From Ischnura elegans (lineage: Eukaryota; Arthropoda; Insecta; Odonata; Coenagrionidae): a stretch of DNA of 64,000 bases. Numbering within the stretch: the stretch's first letter is position 1; each line of letters starts with the position of its first letter. Of this stretch, positions 11,050 through 23,000 are shown piece after piece. A program made the position numbers and the translations under genes. The stretch is from contig NC_060256.1 in NCBI RefSeq assembly GCF_921293095.1, forward strand, positions 88,381,851 to 88,445,850, in the 5' to 3' direction. The notes beneath the pieces are model-generated. The model ran no database searches and had not been told where the DNA came from. It worked only from the letters and a program-made list of their open reading frames with translations.

Positions 11050-14000
11050 GTAATTATCTTTTATAAATATGTTCATTTTGAGCCCTTAGATTGTTTTAAG
11101 TCCATAGATTGGGATATTTGATTGGCCTTTTTTAATGATCGTATACGATGACTGAAAAAGTATTGAGTTGTTCCTAGGTCATGTATGTAACCAATGTTTA
11201 GATTATAGTACTGTTCAGTTATTTAGGTTGCTCTCAGTGTCATCATTTAAGCTTGATATTGCTGAAGTCTAAGGAAGTTTCTTGTTTGTGAGATTCGTTG
11301 AACTTCGTGTTTATATCCAATTGGAAATAATCTACTGACATTTGTGAGATAGGTTGAGCTCATACTTCCCTTGTGTCATAATTCCGTTCTCCTATGGGCA
11401 ATGTTAATCGGTCGTTGCTTCCTCATTACCCACAGGCACATTAAAGAAGTTTTAAATGGAAATGTGTGCCCAAAAATCTATTTACGATTGGTAAAGTGGT
11501 CTGACACTAATTTTGTCATTGTGTGTCAATAATTGAAATCATTTTTAATTTTAGTGATGCACTGTGGAAGTCGATTGGAATCAATTCATCCAAATTATTT
11601 TCATAAATAATTTATAAAAAATTTTGTACGTTGTGGATCAGTTTTTAGGCCGAAAAAGGCCACTTACTGAGTGTGAATATTTTATGTAATATGTAGTTTT
11701 AAATTGGGTGCAATATGTTATTTTTCTGCAGTCAAATTAAATGCTGTACTTCATAGAGTCGACCCAGATTATGGTATCAGTTTGCGAACGATTTTGATTT
11801 CGGTGGCGGCGAGGTAAAGTCCTCGCCTTTCAAACCGAAGGTCGCGAGTTCGAGGCCAGCCGGGCTGGGGACCTTTTCTTAGGGCGTCGGATTTTGTGAT
11901 CGTGTGGTTGTTAATTGTTGATATCCCCAATGTGATTACCGATATGTGGTGTTTACGGTGATGGAGATAGAAATTACAAAAATTCTCATCCATTTTAATG
12001 ATTTGATGGACAAATGATAAAAACTCCTTTTTTTCCTCAGGTATATGAATTCGAGGGGATTAAGTAACCAGAATTCCGTGGAGGATTGGCTAGGGGGCTC
12101 AAACTTTATGCAGGATCCAATGGAAGCTGATAGCAATCCTAATTTTCCAAGTTCGCAGGTAAATTCATTAGTATGATACACAAACATTGATTAGGTGTCA
12201 AATTTTAGTGTCATGCAGTTGCTCAAAAATTATATTTCATTACTGTTCTCTGTAAGTCAGAAGTGCCCCAAGTGTGTCAATGATGAAGTTGCAATGGCAG
12301 AGGTATGAAAAGAGAAGAAATTGTAGTGGAATGAAGAAAATATTGTAATCATGTCCTCTGCATTGTGATAAAATTAAAAATCAAATTTCGGCTTACCATT
12401 GATCCCTCATTATTAAAAAAATTGGAAAAGAAAACAAACTGTAACTATTTGTTTTGCCTGCATTTGTTAATGAAAGTTAGACACCTGTGATGCATCCACA
12501 GCCTTAGACACCTACTGCATGCAAAAATGAGCTACTTCAACCGTGGGTGTAGGTTGAATTAAGATCAACCATGTCCTCAATAGTAGTGTGATGCAGTGAA
12601 GTTATAGTAATCGCATTACTGTTAATGATTACATCTTTGGTAATTTTTTACTTGTAATCGATGCATTTGAAATAAGCTATTTTTAATTTTAATCTATTCC
12701 AAAGGTCATGCAAGTAAGTTGTTACGTTTTAGTAATCAAGAGTGTAAGTTTAAATTCCATAGAGGCTGGTGATTGGAATGGATCATTTTACCATTCCTCC
12801 ATATTCTTCCCAACTTTTTCTTTCCTAAGGTCTTAATCCTCCTTTTCCTCACTAAACACGCATGGATAAAGTATAGCTTCAAAATTCAGAGCCAATATTT
12901 AAAGGAAGGAAATGAATGATGGACTATCCATCATCTTTAGCATCCCCCTTCATAAAATCCCAGGCACTGATTTCATACTGTATGTTGATGATGTAAATGT
13001 TTTATTACCTTCTTCAACACTAAATTATTTATTTATGAACTCCAAACTATAAACTGGTGTCTTGATAATAAATTGAAGTAAAATGTTCAAAATTTACACA
13101 TTATTTAGTTTGATAGAAAAGTAATCCACTTGAAAACATTTGAATTAGAACTAAAAAAAGTTCCATTGTGATCATTATCTTACTTAAACTTCTGGTTAGT
13201 TCTAAGTACAAAATTATCTTGCAAAATTAATATGTGAATGTAAGCCATTAAACTAAGCTCCATAACATATGTAAAATATGATTATAGAAGAATGCACAAG
13301 CTTTTGTAATTTTTCACAATCAAACTTTTATCAACCTGGATTTCAGCGGATGTACGTGATACCTTTAGTCAGAGGGTTATCTGTTGAAACCTAGGTCAGT
13401 GTAAGTTTGAATTAAGTGTGGAAAATTACAAAATTTTCCATTTTTTTCTATCATCATCAAAAATTCCACCAAATTAAACTTGAGTTTATTGTCAGTGTCA
13501 GTATAGTAGCAGTGGCGCCGACTCCATGGGGCCTGAGGGGGCCCGAGCCCCCTCAAAGATTCGTTTGGGGGGGCTGAGCCCCCTCAATAATTAAAGAAAA
13601 TAATTAAGTAATATAATTCTTTGTGAAATCACAAAAATATATTGGTGATTTTTATTTCCCATGTTTGACAATAGTTACCTTTTAAAATATATTCAACAAT
13701 GTGTTAAAACAAATAATTATAAGGTTAAGCAGGTTAACTGAATCAAGTGGTGTGAATCATGGTAGTGTTTTGGTGCTGCGACACACTTTTAATTTAACCT
13801 CTTCCCGGGGCAAGACCTACGATATGGGCCCCCCCAATATTTTTTATAAGTCGGCGCCCCTGTATAGTAGGTATATTCCATTCTGTATTTATTGTGTGCC
13901 ATAAACATATTGTGTGTAAACATGTGGGGTGTACATTGTGTGAATCTACTATGCATTTTATTCATTAACCTATCATACTTTTTGTGATGTGTCTTATATC

Positions 14001-17000
14001 TTTTTGTTAGATCCTCTGAAAATAAAAATTAGTATTACATGTTATAAGCATGCACTGTAATTGAATCTTATTTCCTACCTTAGGCCCACGGAAAATTGGC
14101 CTTACGATCTATTATAAACTCCCATGTAAATTGAAAACCATCGATTCAAAAGTGCTGTTTAAAAATAATCAGAGAATTTTCCTTCTGGAGAAGGTGTACT
14201 TTTCAGTCAATGAGTGTCTTTTAGACACAATTTCAATTACTGGCTTCATTTTGTTACCCTTTCATGCAAGTATGTATTTATTATGCCCTACACTGCTATT
14301 CTTTCTTTTAATATTTTACAAGTCGGTTTAAGAATTATATATTCCATTGTTGATTTACCTTTTTGCCATAATAATGTTGTGTACCTATTGTAGTGAACCT
14401 TATACACTTTTAACAATAAAGGTTGCACTTTTTTAAATATCTTGATTGTAAGTGAATGATTAGACATGCCTTAGACTAAATAAATTATTATTATTGTATT
14501 ATAATTGTTACTTGCTTAAGGATTGGGATCATTATGCTGCATGGAACACCAACGGACCTCATTACCCGGTTGATCCAAAGCGTTCACCGTTCCATACCGA
14601 GATGACTGCCCCCTCTCGCCTTGGTGGACACTACATGCCCTATGCCAACATGTGCCCCAGGCCTGATGGACCAGCCCCTAAACCAGGGGTGGAACCCTGG
14701 CACTATGTAAGTCTTTGGATTTGCCATCCACCTTAGATTCCTATTCTTTGCATTAAAATCATTGATTCCCAGCATTCACGTTGAAAAATTTCGAACCTTT
14801 TGTGTTAAGTGTGAATTTCACTATCATTCCTTTAAGGCAAAATTCTCTGCTATAGTAATACCTAATATAGTCTTTATTTCTGTATGGTCTTAGAGACATT
14901 GGAAGGCGTCAAATTAAAAATTATTCATGGCATTAAAGAGAAACATAAATAATTATTACATAAAAACACACAAAATTAACACATGACATACTTACATTCC
15001 TAAAAATTTACAGTTCATAGTATTCAGCAAGGCTATAAAAGGCATTCTCTAGAAGAAAAGACTTTAATTGCCTTTTAAATTTTATTAATTCATGGATTCT
15101 TTCAAGTTTAGTTGGCAGATGATTATAAATTTGAGCACAGGTAATATGTGGGTTAAATATCAATAAAAATATATGAGTTAAATCTCAATAGGCGATCATC
15201 CCTAATCTCGCGGGTGTCATGAGAGTGGAAGGAGCTATTTGGTCCAATTATATCACGATTTTCCTTAACAAAGGTGGAGCATTGCAGAATAGGGTGGTTT
15301 CCTATTATTTTTTTATTGCCTAAATCGAAAGATTATTACTCCTGAAGTACGAACAGCCCCCTCCAACTCCCGGCCGCTAGGTGGCCCCAAAAGCTTCCGT
15401 GCGAGGGAATCGCCGATAGATGGTGCTAGTGGGTGTTTGCGCGTCCAGCATTACGAAATTGCATTGAACCAAATACAATACTTGATCGCTGGAACAACGA
15501 ATTTAAAATGCCTTTAACTGAATTGAACACTAAGAAGCGATTTAATAGCCTTTTAATTTCATTGACAGCCAGTTAGAAAGTCCATGTACAAAAAACATTG
15601 CCTTTAGAAGAAATTGAAAATGAGATGTTGTCGTCTGCTAGCAGTCGTATTTTATTAGCTCTACTTCATAAAAAAGAAGTTATTTGCGTCCTGATCATCA
15701 TATATTTATCGCTAACGGCATACTGCCTGACATATAATTATCAAGGTACCGGCCCCAAAAAAAAATTGGCGATACAGACAATCGAGTCGGCGTTTCCTCC
15801 TCCAAGGAACTCCAGCGCAATTATTCTGAATGGGGAAATAAGTTTTGGCTGCAGAAATCTCCTTTAAACTCTCATTAGGTCACCTTAAACAGGCAATCCT
15901 AAACTGGTAGCTACGAGGATACGGTTATCTCCGATTCAGAAATTACAAGATCCGCAATGACAAAAACTGGCCCAAAATTAATTACTGAAAGCTTCACATA
16001 ACGACTCATATTAAGATTAGATTAAGACTGAATGGTTATTCTGAAATGGAAAATGTACGTTTGGGAACCCTAATTAAGACTTTAGGCACAACAAAAACAC
16101 CTTGCTAAATTCTTAACCCAAGAAAGTCACAGAAATACACATCACAAGATCAACCGAAACAGTAACCAATGTAAAGGAAAAGGGGACGAAAAAGGGAGCG
16201 GTAGTTGAAGGAAGTGATTGTTGTTAAATTTAAAATGCATTTATTCATGAAAGCACAAGCACTATCATTAACACTGTACAGGCGAGCTTAAAGGATAAGG
16301 GCAAAGGTTGGAAGTGTGAAAAATGTAAATAAATCTCGAAGTTCATGAAGATTTGAGGGTTTTCCACGGTTGTGGCAGTATCAATTCCACCAAAAGATCT
16401 GGAGATGAATGACCGCCTAGAAATAGAAATTTTTCAAAATTAGGCAAAATTTAAAAAAATATATTAAAAAAATGACAGTTGCAATCCCAGGTCGTATCAG
16501 TTATAAATGTGGAATGACAGTACTTTTACCACGAAAAATCTCCACAGTTAGCTAATAATGGCGTTACACGAGGTTATGTCACACGAAAAATGTGAGGCTT
16601 TGAGGCACGAGAAAATTATCATAATGAAAGGGTGGGGCCAAATTTTCGATTGCAAATATCAAGAGCTAAATTCATCCTTTCAATTCTTAATATTACCACC
16701 ATTTACTCTATTCTCATGACTTCCTTTTTTATTACAGATAGTAACCCCTGCCCCTTTTCAGCAAAAAATATCCTGACCACATTACTGTTGTTGCACTTTG
16801 TTTACAACTACAACAATTTCTAAACTGCAATGGCAGCTAATCCACAGAAGTAAAAAAAAGATTAAATTAATTATATTTCAACATCCGTAGGCGGATCACC
16901 GTTAGTCCGTGTATAATATTGTACGCTAAACAACATCAATTATTGCATAAAATGAGCATGGATGCAAGCATAACTATCGCTAGGGCGCCATAAATCTTAT

Positions 17001-20000
17001 CCCACCAGATAACAGAAGCTACCATTATAATTTCACTGTTATTAAGTCCTAAAACTAGAGTAGGATGCACATTAACACTTTCACCATGATCATAAAAACA
17101 TTAATTCACTGCACAACTGTATCTAATAGGAATGAAATAATACAAGTTTTCAATTCGTGGTGGAGCGATATTTTTCCTCCTCTTTCTGTACTGACACAAA
17201 ATTCTTCACTAAATATCTAAAGACATCAACTAATTGCAAAGCGAGCTACGAAACCACCGAGGTTATACAATAGTAATTAAGTACAATAACACAATTAGTA
17301 AAAACTGATGGAACTATGCCTCCACGGCAACGTGGCATGATATTATTTCGGTATTATGTGAAAAACATGAACCATTGAATTCCCGCGAAGATAAAAATAA
17401 AAAGTTCCGTAAATAAATGAGGAAGGCTAGTGAATAAATATCGCATGCTTTGCCATATCCTCTTTAAAAACAAGAGAAAGGGCATGCATGGAAGAGTAAA
17501 CACAGCCGCCATTGCAGATACTGCAGTATTTCCGCTATCTATTTGCACCGCTAATTTATTCTTAGCGAATAACACATTTTCAACTAGAAAACGAGGTCAC
17601 TGAGATCTAAAACCATGAAAAAATTGCCAAATTAACGATAACAGAGCCATAAAACTAACATCGGTAACCCACCGCATTTTGAGTACTTACCACTGCTTTG
17701 AAAAAACTTTTATTTTCAGCTCAGCATTCCTTCCTGGTTTTCCTGTATCTTGTAGAATTATTAGACACATATCAAAAGCGCGATGCACTAACCATCTTCA
17801 AATTTAATAGCTTTTTAGCAATATAGCACATCTTCCAAGTGATGAGCTTCACTGGTTCACCATTGAAATGAATGAAACAGCAACGCGATACTGGACGCGC
17901 GACAGGCTCGCAGCGCCACTCTGTAACGAACTAAAAAAATTGAATAACGTGGGAGGATTTTGGGGCCAGCCAACCAGCGGCGTAACAGCTGAGTTGGAGG
18001 GGGCTGAGTACGAATTTCACACTTTTAGATTTTTAAATGATGATATCTATTATTTGCGATTAAATGAAAAGTGAAACATTTCAAGCGCGCGAAAACGCGA
18101 CGGCTAAGTATGAATGCTGGGAAAATCCCATGTGACGTCATTCTGGTTCCCACTGTCGCAAAGTGAGGTGACCTTGGGGCGAGGGTGTGTGCGCCGCTGA
18201 GATGCAGGCTGCTAGCAGGTAGCGCTTGGCTTAAATAAGGATTATTAATACCCTATCATACGAAGGAAACTTTCCGACCGTAGGCAGTTTTAATAGGTGA
18301 TTTTTATGACATGTTTCCTTGAGCTCTGTGCCTCATGCATGCAATGGTAATCTCAGACGATGTAAAACTCCTATCCTCTCGTGTAGAAACTAGGTCCCTG
18401 TGACGTCACGTGGAGTGGAATCGCATGGACGCCAAACTGGCCTTTTTCAAATGCAGTTAAAATTGACCATTGCCATTGGTCTAAACTGGGATTTTGAAAA
18501 CCAAATAATTTGTATATTATGAATACACTAATGGTGGGTGACGAATCGCAATTAATGCCCTTCATTTATCTTTGATGAAGGAAACTACCCTATTAAGGGA
18601 CAGGGTAGTGTTAGAATAACTAAGGATTTGAAAAATAGTCTTCCATGTTCTGAAATTGAGATTGTCGCGGCTCCAGCGACCTCCGGAGGTGGGAGGGAGA
18701 CCCACCCTGGCACACGGGATCGGGTAATCATGGTGGAAGGAAAAACTTGTTGAGGTAAAGTTTAAAACACCCGGGGGTGCGTTTATTGGTTTCTTTCCCC
18801 TACAAGATTGAGTGCAAAGGTGGGTGGCGAGGTCCGCGGCGCGGCTGCTGCTTCCACGGGGCTGGGGCTGGATCTGTCCAGAATGGCCTCTCTGTGGATC
18901 CACAACAGCTCTGATGGGGGTTCCGGCATTGGCGGCGGGTCCACGAGCCGCAGGTGGGATGGCAGCATCAGTGATCACCGGCCACATGCTCCGTCTCTGC
19001 TCCGATCGTCTGGTTCTGCGGGTGGCTTCTGGCTGCGGTGTGTCCAGGGCATCCGGCCGAAGTAGAGGACGAAACGTCTAAACCCATAGGGAAGAATGAC
19101 CAATGAGGGTGTGAATCGGCTTCTTTCCCTAAGGCTCCCTCAGAGCAGGGGGCGAAACGTCTAAACCATCAGGGGAGAATCACCAACGAGGGTGTCAATC
19201 GGTTTCGTTTCCTAAGGATTCCTCCTCCACACTCCTCTGTATGGTCCTGGGCACTGGGCTTCATACCGGATCCTGGCTGCCCTACGGCCAGTGAGGTTGA
19301 TCCGCTAGGCAACGTGGTGTGAGGGGAGGTTCGGTGCCGGGGTGGGAGAAAGTCACGTCGTTTGAGGGGAAGTATGGCGCGTGGACTGTGAGGGGAACGT
19401 TCGGCACGGGAGTGGGGGAAGTCACGTGGTGGCGCGTGTTCCGAAGTGGGTTTTGCCCATGGTACGTTGAAGCGCAACAAGATTCCTGCAGTTACTTTTA
19501 CAGCTTTTTTTGCAAAGAGAAAGGTTTGCTAGCCTGGGGAGGCTTTACCCCAGGCGATAATACCATATGTAAGTTAGGACTGAATTTTAGCAAAATACAA
19601 TAATTTTAAGTATCGCTGGGTGATAATTGAAGTGAATCTTCTAATCATAAATAGTCCAGTTGCCACTCTACTGAGCATCTCCACTCTATGTTTGTGGTGG
19701 TAGGTATCAGCCTCATCAAATTGCCTTGGAAATCAAGAAACCTAGATAACCGAAAGAAAAGTACTTAAATAGCTTAGCATGAGCTGTGGACCACCATTCA
19801 CAGTGCATGCATCGCATTGCTCCCCTAGTAACTTGGTAACTTTGCTGTGTTTTGGGAGAATAATCTGGTGTTTTTCAACATATGAAGAGTAGAATAATGC
19901 AAGCCACCTTCTACCCTAAGTAGTCCATTCTACAGTGAATTAATTGTGGCAGCAGTGTGCTCTTAGCAAGAACTAACAACCCGTGGTATGTTTACCAATT

Positions 20001-23000
20001 TGTTTGTTGTTGAAAATTTTCACTGTCATCTTGTGACAAAAAGGCATGTCATTTGGTCTCATTTTGGTTGGAATCATATATCCTCTACAGCTATTTCCAC
20101 TTGATTGCCTTAGCCCGATTTTGTAACGGACACATTCAGAGGAAGTGAGTGCCCAGAGCACTTCCACAACAGCCGCGGAATTTCTCCATGAATGTGACCA
20201 CTAGGTAGCAGTTCAATGTCAGCCGCTCAGTCATTTCTTGGTGCAGTTTTTTAAGCCACTACTTGTACCAGGGAGGGGGGCCTTAAAATAAACGGACGAT
20301 ATTTTTAAAATTTATTTTTTCAGCTCGCAAATGTTAACTGCCTTTTAAGTGCTCTCCATTAACACTGATACATTGGTTGAAACATTTTTTCCACTGCAAG
20401 GAACACCTTTGGTACTCGTCCTATCTGATGCCTGGCAGTGCTGCCTTTGATTCTATTTTTACCTCTGGAATGTCATCAAAACATTTCCCTTTCATCACCC
20501 TTTTCATTTGCAAATCTTCCGTTAAAATGCACTGCACAGAACTCCATGAAAGACTAGACTGTTCAGCAAGTTCATCAACAGTATGCCTCCTATCCTCGTA
20601 CACAAGGGCATGAATTTTTTTCACGTTTTCATCAGTTTTGGGCATGGAAGGCTGGCCCAGGCCTCGAAAATCTTTGATTGGCATGTTGCTACATTTGAAA
20701 CATGAATAGCCCTCGTACACCTGAGTTTTTTTCAAGGTGTGTTCTTTGTAAGCTGTGGACAAAATATCAACCACCTCCAATGCACTTTTATCAAGTATGA
20801 GAATCCTTAACTATAAGAGTAACATGTGCAGCGATTGCCATCCAGTCATTTTTGGGTCCCCCCTCGTATGAGCACTTGTCCCTGATTGGTGGAAGCTAAA
20901 ATGTTAGTTGTAGGTGGCCAATAGTATGTTGCTATAAGATTCAAAAGCCCCCATAAGGATCCACTCAGCTTTTTCCAATCAGCGATGCTATATACTATTT
21001 AGTAGACCTCTCCAATGGTGCGCAAGACCTCTGAGCCCTCACTCCCTGTGATAGCATTCAATAATTCATGCTTTGTTTCTTCCAGGCCATGCCAACCATG
21101 ACAGCAAACAGCAGTTCTTCTGGAATATACTCGAGCCGCAACTCGGATGCATTCCGCCCTCCCCCACACGTCATTCCGGTGCCCCAGTTCCCACGGCTGC
21201 CCCAGCACCAGCTGTTTGCCCCCGTGAGTGGAGGGGGGCCTATCCCGAGTGGGGGAGGGCCCCCCTCCCTTCTGCCCCCTCCCTTCCTCTTCACCCCTCA
21301 CCACCCATCCTCCCTCCCCAGTCAGGCGTACCCTCCGCACGAGAGGAGCAGCCGAGCTCATTCAAGGTAATTGACGACACTCACTCACCAGGATCCTTTC
21401 GAAGGAGTTACTCCCTCTGTACCCTTTAACAAAGCGCGGAGCACGTCAATTGATGTGGTCCCGTCCAAGCCGAGATACGGAGCAGGTCAATTGATTGGCC
21501 TTTCTCCACCTCAGTATGTGACTAATATCCACTTCTGAATCTTCCGATCGTGTTCATGACCTTCAGCAAGCTTTCCTCTTTCGAACCGTGTGCACAGTTT
21601 GTAAATAGAAGTACATATTTGAATGGAAGTTATGGCACGAAAACCTCTTCTCTATTTTTCTTTCTTATTGTATCGGCCGATGCTGACGACTTCCGTGAAA
21701 ATCTGGCCTGCATTGAATGTGTTAAGGGCCTATCGCACTAGTAACTGTAATTGCGGCTGCGACTGCACACCATCACACATTGCGGTTGACGCCATGATAG
21801 CGCATGTGCACGTATGAATGTTTCTGCTTGTAGCTTTTTTGTTTACTAAATCCCAAAGAATGGATTAAGAGCAGCAATTGTTGAAATTAAGGCAGCTCGA
21901 CTGGCATCATAATACATATGTAGGAAGTTTTCGGTAGCATTTTTTGTGCTGGTTCTTGGTTTTTATCGCTCAAGATTTTCTGATCAAACTGCATTGGTGA
22001 GGCATTGGATTGCTCGGTGAAAAAAACATGGTGTACACGATAACCTTTTTTATGGAACTAGCATTGGAAGATCCGCTAAAAACAAACACGTCTGCCGTAA
22101 GCGTGCGAGATTCAAATGGAGCTCTGATTGGCTACGACTGCGCTTCGGAAGAATAGCCGGTCGGTTATACCATTCGTAGCATTGTCTGCCTCGCTCTGAT
22201 TGGTCGACGGGTCAGTCGCTAGTGTGTACGGTACCTTTAGATGCATTGTCCTTGTTCTCCACCAAGCAATTGATGCACAACTATTATTTGTTGTTGTGCA
22301 TTCAAGCATGGGCCGAAACCAAAGCCAAAATATTTATCCTAAAATAAGTAAGTAAGTTTAAATTTTTGAGCTTGAGCTTTTAATCACTGCATATCAATTT
22401 TTTTACAGAAAAAAAATCATGTTTATTGTCATTTATGAGGCTAAGTGATGAGTACTATAATAATCATGGAAGCATGTAGATGAACTTCATTCTTCACTCT
22501 CACTTCAATGGTATTAACACATTCAATGCGGGCCCAATTTTCATTGAAGTCGTCAAAATCGGCCGTTGGAATAAGAAAGAAAAATAGAGGGAGGTTTCAG
22601 CACCATAACTTCCGTTCAAATACTGCTTTTTACAACCGGGCACACGGTTCGAAAGAGGGAAGCTTGCTGAAGGCCATACACACGATTGAAGGACTCGGAA
22701 GTGGATATTAGTCATGTATGGAGGCGGAGAAAGGGCTACCGGCCCGACTGGCAGAGCAAGTCAATTGACGTGCTCCGTATCATGGATTGGATGAGACAGG
22801 GTTCCTACTTTAACTACATTACAGTGGAACCTCGTTAAAGCGAGTACGGGCTATAGCGACACCCCCGCTATAACGAGAGATAGCCGATGCACCGTCAATT
22901 GACCCTATAATAAGCGTGTTAAAAAATTCGTTTTTACGAGACCCTTTCGGCGTTGGCTCTCGCCATAGCGAGGGTTTCACCGCCGGAAGACTTTCATCAA

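Noticed and set aside
11800-11870. A possible tRNA gene
   Set aside because: The B box is good, but the acceptor stem does not close and the D arm is degenerate, so it was called a SINE-like fragment.
18562-18987. A 141-codon minus-strand ORF and overlapping plus-strand ORFs
   Set aside because: All frames are open because of the GC-rich repeat; the protein is Pro/Ala/Arg low-complexity and starts inside MITE A sequence.
22112-22309. A 65-codon minus-strand ORF between the piggyBac-like copies
   Set aside because: It spans a MITE end and has no conserved motif.
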